Shown in pieces: positions 33,905 through 46,433 of a stretch of 64,000 bases of DNA. Under the pieces are notes generated by a model. It was not told the DNA's origin and searched no databases. It saw only the letters and a list, made by a program, of their open reading frames with translations. Position numbers and translations under genes: made by a program. Every line of letters starts with the position of its first letter. Position 1 is the stretch's first letter. Source of the stretch: Lantana camara (Eukaryota > Streptophyta > Magnoliopsida > Lamiales > Verbenaceae); assembly GCA_037501455.1 (NCBI GenBank), contig CM074860.1:47626501-47690500 (forward strand). The letters are read 5' to 3'.

Positions 33905-34870
33905 TCACCGTTGTTCTTGCCTATTAAATGGTCGTTGACCCCCGGTGGATAGTTCTTGTCGCTCCGGACATGTATCTATCTGGTGCTCAGCACCCCCACA
34001 ACGAAAACACAGACGTAACCGCTTCCTACAACCATCATAAGTGTGGCTGTCACGTCCACAATAAGTGCAAAGAGGTTTTTCTGGAGATGGTGACAAAGCC
34101 GGTTTAGGTGGAGTCTTCTGAATCGATCCCGCTCGTGAGGTAGAACTCCTAGCATTGATGGCATCCTCAACTTTCAAAGCATTGCTAGTAGCTTTGGCCC
34201 ACGTGCTTGTATTGACCGCTTCTAATGCCTCCTGTATGTCCGGTCGAAGACCTTGCACAAATTGCATTGCTTTATGAAAGTCATCACTCGCTATATTAGG
34301 TGCATAATGAGACAGCCTCTCATACTCGGATATATACTCCGAAACTGACATCCTTCCTTGCCTTAACTCGGTAAACTCCTTCAATCTCCTAGTACGCGCT
34401 GAGGGAGGAATGAACTTATTCTTAAACTCTCGAGTAAAGACCTCCCAATTAATCTCCTCCTCGGCGGCCTCCAACACTATCTTAGTACTTTCCCACCAAG
34501 AGTAAGCCTCTCCTTGGATCAATGTAATGGTGCAACGAGCTTTCTCTCGAGACTCACATGGTCTAAGCTCCCAAATTCTCTCTACCTCCTTTAGCCACAT
34601 CTCCGCCTCGGTATCATTGCCATGGAAGAATTTAGGAGGGTGTTGATTCTGGAATTCCCGAAGTATAGTTGAGATAGGTGCTTCTAGTTGCACAGGTGGA
34701 GCAGGCGATGCAGGAGGAACATGCTCTCTCATCCTCTGATCAATAAGGCCAACCACAGCATTCATGAAGTCCTGTGGTTGAGCTGGAGGGGGTGGTGATC
34801 TCTCTCGATGATGATGCCGACGATGTCGATGTCCCTGAGAACGATCACGATGATGACGACCTCGGTGCAT
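33905..34870 (-). CDS. gag: TR-GAG copy 1 Gag, intact
   Basis: 321 residues, the only intact retroelement protein in the window. The N-terminus is rich in His and Arg with an RERSPPPP segment (residues 1-30). The Retrotrans_gag capsid region runs about 65-205 (TILREFQNQHPPKF, QGEAYSWWEST, NWEVFTREFKNKF). Two nucleocapsid zinc knuckles of CX2CX4HX4C type lie at 268-281 and 288-301. The protein would form virus-like particles and bind RNA. There is no protease, RT or integrase after it, and the stop lies just before a noncoding tail. Gag sequence and zinc knuckles are close to element F. I chose the start because the same ATG is kept in all three copies. Confidence 0.88.
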   Translation of the reverse strand: MHRGRHHRDRSQGHRHRRHHHRERSPPPPAQPQDFMNAVVGLIDQRMREHVPPASPAPPVQLEAPISTILREFQNQHPPKFFHGNDTEAEMWLKEVERIWELRPCESREKARCTITLIQGEAYSWWESTKIVLEAAEEEINWEVFTREFKNKFIPPSARTRRLKEFTELRQGRMSVSEYISEYERLSHYAPNIASDDFHKAMQFVQGLRPDIQEALEAVNTSTWAKATSNALKVEDAINARSSTSRAGSIQKTPPKPALSPSPEKPLCTYCGRDSHTYDGCRKRLRLCFRCGGAEHQIDTCPERQELSTGGQRPFNRQEQR

Positions 34871-35104
34871 CCCGTATTCAAGACACTAAGGATGCATGTT
34901 GAATTAGTGGATGCTAATGGTTGCAAATAATTCTCAAGTTACAAGTAATTCACATAATTCAAAGACTTCAAGTTATTCAAATAATTCAAATAGATCAAAT
35001 AATTTCAAATAATAATGCAAGACTCTCAAGTTAACAATTAATTCCTATGCCGCACGACCTAGATTCGACACGACACGACACTAGAGATCCGGTTTTGCAA
35101 CCGG

Positions 35105-35116
35105 GCTCTGATACCA
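35105..35116 (-). other. TR-GAG copy 1 primer binding site (tRNA-iMet)
   Basis: TGGTATCAGAGC on the minus strand, perfect match. The sites of copies 2 and 3, at 39054-39065 and 43004-43015, are identical. Confidence 0.9.
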
Positions 35117-35123
35117 CCTTAGA

Positions 35124-37505
35124 TGTAACACCCGAAGCGCAAAGGTGCCACATCCCCCGCACTATAGCTCAGTCCACATATGAAACGGACAATCCATACA
35201 TGAACTGAGCCATAGCGAACGGGTGACAAGAAAATAAATGCTATCTAGCTAGGCGGGACTAACCCCAAACCAATTATCACAACAGGAAAAAAAAAAGTGT
35301 AATCACAAGTATGCCATTCACGAACATTTATCAAGCAAACCAAATCCTAACTTTACATATCAATACATTATCATCTCTCAAATACATAACATTTCATAAA
35401 ACAGTAGATAACAATACATATGCAACAAAGTAGGATGGACACGTGCTAGACCCGAAATGAAAGACTGGACTCGACACCAATCTCGCCTAGCACACAACCT
35501 GCAAAACTGAAAGGTGAGGTGTCAGTCTCCACAAGACTGAGCGAGGGGCATAATAGATATAAGCACAGATAACATGCAAATCATAACCTCGGGTAAGGTT
35601 TTATAACAGAAACAAAACAGGTTCACGAATACTTAGAACTCGCCCGAGATTACAACTATCAGATTTAACAATCAATCAATCAATTAGTGGCCCGGCGAGT
35701 GAGGGCATTCTCCAACCTTACTCCGACAGTGTACAATCACGATACTTTTCATTAATTAATTAAGCGACCACACAATCAATTACAGTGCACACGTAGCAGT
35801 TTCAATGACTCCTTCTTCCTCCAATGATGGTGGGTTTGCAAGGGCCGATCCATCCACGGTAAACACGGTGTACATCGGGAACATGACTCCCACGCACGGG
35901 ACTCCTTCCTCCACCAAACCTCCTGGTGGATTCAGGGTTCATCCCCACGGTTGAGAGGAGTGTAAGAGTTAACCGTCAGCCCATGCTTTCCCGGTTGGCT
36001 CAAACGCTAACTCTCGGGCCCACAGTGCACGATACAATATAATCGCCCAAAACACGATCAATCAATACGATACAATTCGGTAAATCAGTTACAATTCAAT
36101 AGAGTTTGGAAACTATAGATATATATATACCTTTTGGGCTAAAACATCGCATAGGGTTGTAATGGTTCTAGATATCTAGCAATTAAACCTCACCTGTACC
36201 GACAAAATAAAGAGAAAGGCACGGCCCAAGAAGCCCACTCCACGTCACTGGTGTGCCGGTCTGAGCAACAAAGACAAGTGTACATAAGACACGACTCAAA
36301 ATGCACCAAATATGACGAACGGCGAAATGCAACGAGACGACGAGCAAAATGCAATGTGACATGAAAACATCTTGTTTCACTTCATTTTAGATCATATAAT
36401 ATCAAATCGGGGTCAAAGAGGCCGTTGGAACGAGGTGTTAAAAATGCATTTTTATACAGAATATTTTGTTCTGTCAGGCATGCGGGAACGGCCGTTCCGG
36501 CTTCCCTTTGAAAATGGGAAACGCCGTTCCCGTGGCCCTTCAAAACGCGCCAGCGTTTTATTAAAATTAAAACACGCTTTGGCTGGGAACGGCCCTTCCG
36601 GCACAAAGGCCAAAGTGGGAACTGTCGTTCCCAGTCTCGCTGGCCTAACCACACACAGAAGCCTGGGAACACCCGTTCCCAAAATGCACTAAGGCGGGAA
36701 CGATCGTTCCCAGTTTCTGCACATTACAGAAACAGAGCAGTTACAGGGGAGTTTCGGCCAAAACCACAACAACAACAAAACACCAATTCCAAGTACCAAA
36801 ATACATCTAAAACATGAAGTAACATGTATACATGCTTAGTATACAATAAAATCTAACATAAACATTCATATCTCTCATTAATCACCAAAAATTTACACTT
36901 TGGAACCCACATATGAACTCATGCTCCAAGCATATAAACTCCACAATATATGCATTAAATCATAGCTAGAACCATGTAATCATGCCTCCAACAACTAGAA
37001 CATAAATTACCAAGCTCAACACATAAACCTAGCTCTCATATATATTCATGTATTTCCCCAACTAAAGCTCATACCTTGAATGAATGAAAAGAAGGAAAAG
37101 AGATGATGTTGTGATGATGATGATGCTTCAATTCATGCAATTAACCCTTGAATCCAAGCTTCAAATGAAGAATCCTCTTCTTTCTTCTTGCTCGGGTTTG
37201 AACGAGATGAGGGAGATAAGGGAGGGATCAAGTGTGGGTGTGTTTGATGCAATCAAGGATATATGCTAGATATTATAAAACTAGGCACAAATTGAAATTA
37301 GATCCCTCCACTTCAAAAGTCATGTAATTAAGTTCACACTGATGGAAAATGGTCAATTAAGTCCAAAACTATTTCATGCAATTAGGTCCTCAAATTAATA
37401 AAATGACCAGTTAAGGAAAATTATGCAATTAAACAATTAAGTCATAATTGGCAATTATTTCACAATAAATCACCTATCGCATAATTGAGAATTTGGGGCG
37501 TTACA
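35124..37505 (-). mobile_element. TR-GAG LTR 2 (shared inner LTR)
   Basis: 2,382 bp. Flanked by a primer site on the left and a purine tract on the right, with no target duplication. It shares the change GGGAACTG in palindrome unit 4 with LTR 3. Palindrome array 36484-36711. Confidence 0.92.
36484..36711. repeat. Six-unit palindrome array, TR-GAG LTR 2
   Basis: As in LTR 1. Unit 4 is GGGAACTGTCGTTCCC and unit 6 is the symmetric GGGAACGATCGTTCCC. Confidence 0.85.
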
Positions 37506-37853
37506 ATCACCCCTCCTTAAGAGGACCTGGTCCCCAGGTCCACTGCTCGAACTATAAATTAAAACACGTGACGAGAGAACCCCCGTCTCTCCAAACAATT
37601 AATGAGAAAACCCCGTTTCTCCACACACGAGAGAGCGCCCCGACTCTCGAGCAAAGAAGAGAGCACCCCGTCTCTCACACAACCACACCACGCACAAACT
37701 TAAATAATCCCATACATGCACCAACACATATGAAGCAAGTAGGAAGAACAACACTTCAATTACTCACACAAGAGCAAATAGCAAACACAAGGAATACAAT
37801 ATATAAAATAAGAAGCATATGATGCCCGTGATATGCATGTTTAGATGTACCGT

Positions 37854-38819
37854 TCACCGTTGTTCTTGCCTATTAAATGGTCGTTCACCCCCGGTGGATA
37901 GTTCTTGTCGCTGCGGACATGTATCTATCTGGTGCTCAGCACCCCCACAATGGAAACACAGACGTAACCGCGTCCTACAACCATCATAAGTGTGGGTGTC
38001 ACGTCCACAATAAGTGCAAAGAGGTTTTTCTGGAGATGGTGACAAAGCCGGTTTAGGTGGAGTCTTCTGAATCGATCCCGCTCGTGAGGTAGAACTCCTA
38101 GCATTGATGGCATCCTCAACTTTCAAAGCTTTGCTAGTAGCTTTGGCCCACGTGCTTGTATTGACCGCTTCTAATGCCTCCTGTATGTCCGGTCGAAGTC
38201 CTTGCACAAATTGCATCGCTTTATGAAAGTCATCACTCGCTATATTAGGTGTATAGCGAGACAGCCTCTCATACTCGGATATATACTTCGAAACTGACAT
38301 CCTTCCTTGCCTTAACTAGGTAAACACCTTCAATCTCCTATTACGCGCTGAGGGAGGAATGAACTTATTCTTAAACTCTCGAGTAAAGACCTCCCAATCA
38401 ATCTCCTCCTCGGCGGCCTCCAACATTATCTTAGTACTTTCCCACCAAGAGTAAGCCTCTCCTTGGATCAATGTAATGGTGCAACGAGCTTTCTCTCAAG
38501 ACTCACATGGTATAAGCTCCCAAACTCTCTCTACCTCCTTTAACCACATCTCCGCCACGGTATCATTGCCATGGAAGAATTTAGGAGGGTGTTGATTCTG
38601 GAATTCTCGAAGTATAGTTGAGATAGGTGCTTCTAATTGCACAGGTGGAGCAGGAGATGCAGAAGGAACATGCTCTCTAATCCTCTGATCAATACGGCCA
38701 ACCACAGCATTCATGAAGTCCTGTGGTTGAGCTGGAGGGGGTGGTGATCTCTCTCGATGATGATGCCGACGATGTCGATGTCCCTGAGAACGATCACGAT
38801 GATGACGACCTCGGTGCAT
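37854..38819 (-). pseudogene. gag: TR-GAG copy 2 gag, two nonsense mutations
   Basis: Aligns over its whole length with copy 1. A TGA replaces CGA (Arg) in the CESREKAR region at about 38494-38496, and a TAG replaces GAG (Glu) in FTELRQG near 38315. This leaves frames 38819-38496 and 38300-37854. The zinc knuckles are still encoded. Both stops are also present in copy 3, so they predate the last duplication of the array. Confidence 0.9.
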
Positions 38820-39072
38820 CCTGTATTCAAGACACTAAGGATGCATGTTGAATTAGTGGATGCTAATGGTTGCAAATAATTCTCAAGTTACAAGTAATTC
38901 ACAAAATTCAAAGACTTCAAGTTATTCAAATAATTCAAATAGGTCAAATAATTTCAAATAATAATGCAAGACTCTCAAGTTGACAATTAATTCCTATGCC
39001 GCACGACCTAGACTCGACACGACACGACACTAGAGACCCGGTTTTGCAACCGGGCTCTGATACCACCTTAGA

Positions 39073-41456
39073 TGTAACACCCGAAGCGCAAAGGTGCCAC
39101 ATCCCCCGCACTATAGCTCAGTCCACATATGAAACGGACAATCCATACATGAACTGAGCCATAGCGAATGGGTGACAAGAAAATAAATGCTATCTAGATA
39201 GGCGGGACTAACCCCAAACCAATTATCACAACAGGGAAAAAAAAAGTGTAATCACAAGTATGCCATTCACGAACATTTATCAAGCAAACCAAATCCTAAC
39301 TTTACATATCAATACATTATCATCTCTCAAATACATAACATTTCATAAAACAGTAGATAACAATACATATGCAACAAAGTAGGATGGACACGTGTTAGAC
39401 CCGAAATGAAAGACTGGACTCGACACCAATCCCGCCTAGCACACAACCTGCAAAACTGAAAGGTGAGGTGCCAGTCTCCACAAGACTGAGCGAGGGGCAT
39501 AATAGATATAAGCGCAGATAACATGCAAATCATAACCTCGGGTAAGGTTTTATAACAGAAACAAAACAGGTTCACGAATACTTAGAACTCGCCCGAGGTT
39601 ACAACTATCAGATTTAACAATCAATCAATCAATTAGTGGCCCGGCGAGTGAGGGCATTCTCCAACCTTACTCCGACAGTGTACAATCACGATACTTTTCA
39701 TTAATTAATTAAGCGATCACGCAATCAATTACAGTGCACACGTAGCAGTTTCAATGACCCCTTCTTCCTCCAATGATGGTGGGTTTGCAAGGGCCGATCC
39801 ATCCACGGTAAACACGGTGTACATCGGGAACATGACTCCCACGCACGGGACTCCTTCCTCCACCAAACCTCCTGGTGGATTCAGGGTTCATCCCCACGGT
39901 TGAGAGGAGTGTAAGAGTTACCCGTCAGCCCATGCTTTCCCGGTTGGCTCAAACACTAACTCTCGGGCCCACAGAGCACGATACAATATAATCGCCCAAA
40001 ACACGATCAATCAATACGATACAATTCGGTAAATCAGTTACAATTCAATAGAGTTTGGAAACTATAGATATATATATATACCTTTTGGCCTAAAACATCA
40101 CATAGGGTTGTAATGGTTCTAGATATCTAGCAATTAAACCTCACCTGTACCGACAAAATAAAGAGAAAGGCACGGCCCAAGAAGCCCACTCCACGTCACT
40201 GGCGTGCCGGTCTGAGCAACAAAGACAAGTGTACCTAAGACACGACTCAAAATGCACCAAATATGACGAACGGCGAAATGCAACGAGACGACGAGCAAAA
40301 TGCAATGCGACATGAAAACATCTTGTTTCACTTCATTTTAGATCATATTATATCAAATCGGGGTCAAAGAGGCCGTTGGAACGAGGTGTTAAAAATGCAA
40401 TTTTATGCAGAATATTTTGTTCTGTCAGGCATGCGGGAACGGCCGTTCCGGCTTCCCTTTGAAAATGGGAAGCGCCGTTCCCGTAGCCCTTCAAAACACG
40501 CCAGCGTTTTATTAAAATTAAAACACGCTTTGGCTGGGAACGGCCCTTCCGGCACAAAGGCCAAAGTGGGAACTGCCGTTCCCAGTCTCGCTGGCCTAAC
40601 CACACACAGAAGCCTGGGAACGCCCGTTCCCAAAATGCACTAAGGCGGGAACGATCGTTCCCAGTTTCTGCACATTACAGAAACAGAGCAGTTACAGGGG
40701 AGTTTCGGCCAAAACCACAACAACAACAAAACACCAATTCCATGTACCAAAATACATCTAAAACATGAAGTAACATGTACACATGCTTAGTATACAATAA
40801 AATCTAACATAAACATTCATATCTCTCATTAATCACCAAGAATTTACACTTTGGAACCCACATATGAACTCATGCTCCAAGCATATAAACTCCACAATAT
40901 ATGCATCAAATCATAGCTAGAACCATGTAATCATGCCTCCAACAACTAGAACATAAATTACCAAGCTCAACACATAACCCTAGCTCTCATATTTATTCAT
41001 GTATTTCCCCAACTAAAGCTCATACCTTGAATGAATGAAAAGAAGGAAAAGAGATGATGTTGTGATGATGATGATGCTTCAATTCATGCAATTAACCCTT
41101 GAATCCAAGCTTCAAATGAAGAATCCTCTTCTTTCTTCTTGCTCGGGTTTGAACGAGATGAGGGAGATAAGGGAGGGATCAAGTGTGGGTGTGTTTGATG
41201 CAATCAAGGATATATGCTAGATATTATAAAACTAGGCACAAATTGAAATTAGATCCCTCCACTTCAAAAGTCATGCAATTAAGTTCACACTCATGGAAAA
41301 TGATCAATTAAGTCCAAAACTATTTCATGCAATTAGGTCCTCAAATTAATAAAATGACCAGTTAAGGAAAATTATGCAATTAAACAATTAAGTCATAATT
41401 GGCAATTATTTCACAATAAATCACCTATCGCATAATTGAGAATTTGGGGCGTTACA
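39073..41456 (-). mobile_element. TR-GAG LTR 3 (shared inner LTR)
   Basis: 2,384 bp. Closest by eye to LTR 2 (shares GGGAACTG in palindrome unit 4 and the CACAATAAATC tail). Palindrome array 40435-40662. Confidence 0.92.
40435..40662. repeat. Six-unit palindrome array, TR-GAG LTR 3
   Basis: Same six units as LTR 2 with a few changes (unit 2 is GGGAAGCGCCGTTCCC). Confidence 0.85.
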
Positions 41457-41803
41457 ATCACCCCTCCTTAAGAGGACCTGGTCCCCAGGTCCACTGCTCG
41501 AACTATAAATTAAAACACGTGACGAGAGAACCCCGTCTCTCCAAACAATTAATGAGAAAACCCCGTTTCTCCACACACGAGAGAGCGCCCCGACTCTCGA
41601 GCAAAGAAGAGAGCACCCCGTCTCTCGCACAACCACACCACGCACAAACTTAAATAATCCCATACATGCACCAACACATATGAAGCAAGTAGGAAGAACA
41701 ACACTTCAATTACTCACACAAGAGCAAATAGCAAACACAAGGAATACAATATATAAAATAAGAAGCATATGATGCCCGTGATATGCATGTTTAGATGTAC
41801 CGT

Positions 41804-42769
41804 TCACCGTTGTTCTTGCCTATTAAATGGTCGTTCACCCCCGGTGGATAGTTCTTGTCGCTCCGGACATGTATCTATCTGGTGCTCAGCACCCCCATAA
41901 CGGAAACACAGACGTAACCGCTTCCTACAACCATCATAAGTGTGGGTGTCACGTCCACAATAAGTGCAAAGAGGTTTTTCTGGAGATGGTGACAAAGCCG
42001 GTTTAGGTGGAGTCTTCTGAATCGATCCCGCTCGTGAGGTAGAACTCCTAGCATTGATGGCATCCTCAACTTTCAAAGCTTTGCTAGTAGCTTTGGCCCA
42101 CGTGCTTGTATTGACCGCTTCTAATGCCTCCTGTATGTCCGGTCGAAGTCCTTGCACAAATTGCATTGCTTTATGAAAGTCATCACTCGCTATATTAGGT
42201 GTATAGCGAGACAGCCTCTCATACTCGGATATATACTTCGAAACTGACATCCTTCCTTGCCTTAACTAGGTAAACACCTTCAATCTCCTAGTACGCGCTG
42301 AAGGAGGAATGAACTTATTCTTAAACTCTCGAGTAAAGACCTCCCAATCAATCTCCTCCTCGGCGGCCTCCAACATTATCTTAGTACTTTCCCACCAAGA
42401 GTAAGCCTCTCCTTGGATCAATGTAATGGTGCAACGAGCTTTCTCTCAAGACTCACATGGTATAAGCTCCCAAATTCTCTCTACCTCCTTTAACCACATC
42501 TCCGCCTCGGTATCATTGCCATGGAAGAATTTAGGAGGGTGTTGATTCTGGAATTCCCGAAGTATAGTTGAGATAGGTGCTTCTAATTGCACAGGTGGAG
42601 CAGGAGATGCAGGAGGAACATGCTCTCTAATCCTCTGATCAATAAGGCCAACCACAGCATTCATGAAGTCCTGTGGTTGAGCTGGAGGGGGTGGTGATCT
42701 CTCTCGATGATGATGCCGACGATGTCGATGTCCCTGAGAACGATCACGATGATGACGACCTCGGTGCAT
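41804..42769 (-). pseudogene. gag: TR-GAG copy 3 gag, same two nonsense mutations
   Basis: Frames 42769-42446 and 42250-41804, with the same TGA (near 42444-42446) and TAG (near 42265) as copy 2. It has in addition a Cys-to-Tyr change in the second zinc knuckle (CFRYGG instead of CFRCGG). Otherwise it matches copies 1 and 2. Confidence 0.9.
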
Positions 42770-43022
42770 CCTGTATTCAAGACACTAAGGATGCATGTTG
42801 AATTAGTGGATGCTAATGGTTGCAAATAATTCTCAAGTTACAAGTAATTCACAAAATTCAAAGACTTCAAGTTATTCAAATAATTCAAATAGGTCAAATA
42901 ATTTCAAATAATAATGCAAGACTCTCAAGTTGACAATTAATTCCTATGCCGCACGACCTAGACTCGACACGACACGACACTAGAGACCCGGTTTTGCAAC
43001 CGGGCTCTGATACCACCTTAGA

Positions 43023-45418
43023 TGTAACACCCGAAGCGCAAAGGTGCCACATCCCCCGCACTATAGCTCAGTCCACATATGAAACGGACAATCCATACAT
43101 GAACTGAGCCATAGCGAACGGGTGACAAGAAAATAAATGCTATCTAGCTTGGCGGGACTAACCCCAAACCAATTATCACAACAGGAAAAAAAAAGTGTAA
43201 TCACAAGTATGCCATTCACGAACATTTATCAAGCAAACCAAATCCTAACTTTACATATCAATACATTATCATCTCTCAAATACATAACATTTCATAAAAC
43301 AGTAGATAACAATACATATGCAACAAAGTAGGATGGACATGTGCTAGACCCGAAATGAAAGACTGGATTCGACACCAATCCCGCCTAGCACACAACCTGC
43401 AAAACTGAAAGGTGAGGTGTCAGTCTCCACAAGACTGAGCGAGGGGCATAATAGATATAAGCGCAGATAACATGCAAATCATAACCTCGGGTAAGGTTTT
43501 ATAACAGAAACAAAACAGGTTCACGAATACTTAGAAACTCGCCCGAGATTACAACTATCAGATTTAACAATCAATCATTTCAATCAATCAATCAGTTAGT
43601 GGCCCGGCGAGTGAGGGCATTCTCCAACCTTACTCCGACAGTGTACAATCACGATACTTTTCATTAATTAATTAAGTGATCACGCAATCAATTACAGTGC
43701 ACACGTAGCAGTTTCAATGACTCCTTCTTCCTCCAATGATGGTGGGTTTGCAAGGCCCGATCCATCCACGGTAAACACGGTGTACGTCGGGAACATGACT
43801 CCCACGCACGGGACTCCTTCCTCCACCAAACCTCCTGGTGGATTCAGGGTTCATCCCCACGGTTGAGAGGAGTGTAAGAGTTACCCGTCAGCCCATGCTT
43901 TCCCGGTTGGCTCAAACATTAACTCTCGGGCCCACAGTGCACGGTACAATATACTCGCCCAAAACACGATCAATCAATACGATATAATTCGGTAAATCAG
44001 TTGCAATTCAATAGAGTTTGGAAACTATAGATATATACATACCTTTTTGGCCTAAAACATCACATAGGGTTGTAATGGTTCTAGATATCTAGCAATTAAA
44101 CCTCACCTGTACCGACAAAATAAAGAGAAAGGCACGGCCCAAGAAGCCCACTCCACGTCACTGGCGTGCCGGTCTGAGCAACAAAGACAAGTGTACATAA
44201 GACACGACTCAAAATGCACCAAATATGACGAACGACGAAATACAACGAGACGACGAGCAAAATGCAATGTGACATGAAAACATCTTGTTTCACTTCATTT
44301 TAGATCATATAATATCAAATCGGGGTCAAAGAAGCCGTTGGAACGAGGTGTTAAAAATGTAATTTTATGCAGAATATTTTATTCTGTCAGGCATGCGGGA
44401 ACGGCCGTTCCGGCTTCCCTTTGAAAATGGGAAGGGCCGTTCCCGTGGCCCTTCAAAACGCGCCAACGTTTTATTAAAATTAAAACACGCTTTGGCTGGG
44501 AACGGCCCTTCCGGCACAAAGGCCAAAGTGGGAACGGCCATTCCCAGTCTCGCTGGCCTAACCACACACAGAAGCCTGGGAACGCCCGTTCCCAAAATGC
44601 ACTAAGGCGGGAACGACCATTCCCAGTTTCTGCACATTATAGAAACAGAGCAGTTACAGGGGAGTTTCGGCCAAGATAACGACAACAACAAAACACCAAG
44701 TCCAAGTACCAAAATACATCTAAAACATGAAGTAACATGTATACATGCTTAGTAGACAATAAAATCTAACATAAACATTCATATCTCTCATTAATCACCA
44801 AGAATTTACACTTTGGAACCCACATATGAACTCATGCTCCAAGCATATAAACTCCACAATGTATGCATCAAATCATAGCTAGAACCATGTAATCATACCT
44901 CCAACAACTAGAACATAAATTACCAAGCTCAACACATAACCCTAGCTCTCATATATATTCATGTATTTCCCCAACTAAAGCTCATACCTTGAACGAATGA
45001 AAAGAAGGAAAAGAGATGATGTTGTGATGATGATGATGCTTCAATTCATGCAATTAACCCTTGAATCCAAGCTTCAAATGAAGAATCCTCTTCTTTCTTC
45101 TTGCTAGGGTTTGAACGAGATGAGGGAGATAAGGGAGGGATCAAGTGTGGGTGTGTTTGATGCAATCAAGGATATATGCTAGATATTATAAAACTAGGCA
45201 CAAATTGCAATTAGATCCCTCCACTTCAAAAGTCATGCAATTAAGTTCACACTCATGGAAAATGATCAATTAAGTCCAAAACTATTTCATGCAATTAGGT
45301 CCTCAAATTAATAAAATGACCACCTAAGGACAATTATGCAATTAAACATTTAAGTCATAATTGGCAATTATTTAACATTAAATCACCTATCGCATAATTG
45401 AGAATTTGGGGCGTTACA
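43023..45418 (-). mobile_element. TR-GAG LTR 4 (outer 5' LTR)
   Basis: 2,396 bp, ending GGGGCGTTACA next to GGCAC. Like LTR 1 it has GGGAACGG in palindrome unit 4, unlike inner LTRs 2 and 3. A short CAATCATTT duplication near 43570 accounts for part of its extra length. Palindrome array 44397-44624. Confidence 0.92.
44397..44624. repeat. Six-unit palindrome array, TR-GAG LTR 4
   Basis: Six units. Unit 4 (GGGAACGGCCATTCCC) and unit 6 (GGGAACGACCATTCCC) have lost perfect symmetry. Confidence 0.85.
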
Positions 45419-45423
45419 GGCAC

Positions 45424-46433
45424 CACTTAGACAACGCAAAAACAACTGCTGCAAGATCTAGATCATGGGTGAGGTAATTCTGCTCATGCACCTTCAACTT
45501 CCTAGAGGCATAAGCTACAACCAGACCATTCTGCATCAACACACAACCCAATCCTTCCTTAGAAGCATCTGCATAAACTGCATAACCCTGAACCCCCTCG
45601 GGTAGGGGAAGAACCGGTGCTATAGTCAACCTTTCCTTTAAAGCCTGAAAGCTTATCTCACAACTATCATCCCATTCAAACATGGTGTCCTTCTTAGTCA
45701 ACTTAGTTAACGGGGCTGCACTCTTAGAGAAATCCATCACAAATCTCCTATAATAACCTGCCAAACCAGAGAACTCCGTCTCTCAGAGGCGTTCCTAGGC
45801 CTCTCCTAATATAACACCGTTTCCATCTTAGAGGGATCGACCTCAATTCCATAGTCGGAGATAATGCGACCCAAAAAGGTGACTCGATCAATCCAAAACT
45901 CACATTTACTGAACTAAGCATACAGCTTGTGCTCTCTAAGTGTCTCTAACACAATCCGGAGATGCTGTGCATGCTCCTCAACCGATGTCGAATACACCAA
46001 GATGTCGTCTGCAAAGATCACCACGGACTTATCAAGGAACGGTCTAAACACCCGGTGTATCATATCCATAAACACTGCCGAAGCATTCGTCAACCCAAAC
46101 GGCATAACCACAAACTCAAAGTGCCCCATATCTCGTGTTGAATCCAGTCTTAGAGATATCCTTCTCTCTAATCCTCAACTGGTAGGATCCCTACCTCAAA
46201 TCCAACTTCGAGAACACCCGCGAACCCTGGAAGCTATCAAACAACTCCTCAATATGGGGTAATGGATACTTGTTCCTAACTGTCATCCTGTTCAGCTCAC
46301 GATAGTCTATACACATTCTCAGCATCCCATCTTGGTTTTTAACTAACAGTACGGGAGCACCCCACGGAGAAGTGCTCGGATGAATGTATCCGCTAACCAA
46401 AAGCTCATCCAACTGCTTCTTCAGCTCCTTCAA
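45424..46433 (-). pseudogene. C reverse transcriptase and start of RNase H
   Basis: Minus strand. The RT frame 46433-46191 ([26 protein letters not shown]) meets a stop. The frame 46129-45914 carries [12 protein letters not shown] and the catalytic FADD (Asp pair at 46009-46004) and then a TAG. The frame 45764 to the array has [12 protein letters not shown] and the RNase H start ([23 protein letters not shown]), where it is cut by the TR-GAG insertion. It resumes at 31170. Confidence 0.88.

Larger units (their letters stand above)
31176..45418 (-). mobile_element. Tandem four-LTR, three-body gag-only retrotransposon (TR-GAG)
   Basis: Four LTRs (31176-33557, 35124-37505, 39073-41456, 43023-45418) alternate with three internal regions of 1,566-1,567 bp. 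Only the outer ends carry the target duplication GGCAC (31171-31175 and 45419-45423), so the whole 14.2-kb array occupies one insertion site in element C. Each internal region has a primer site, gag, hairpin repeats and a purine tract, and no pol. The middle LTRs serve as 3' LTR of one body and 5' LTR of the next. Confidence 0.93.

Noticed and set aside
35105..35116. tRNA gene suggested by the initiator-tRNA complement
   Set aside because: Only 12 bases match. It is a reverse-transcription primer site beside an LTR and there is no cloverleaf.
31176..45418. Satellite or segmental duplication of host DNA
   Set aside because: The unit is bounded by LTR, primer-site and purine-tract signals, and the array as a whole has a retroviral-type 5-bp duplication.
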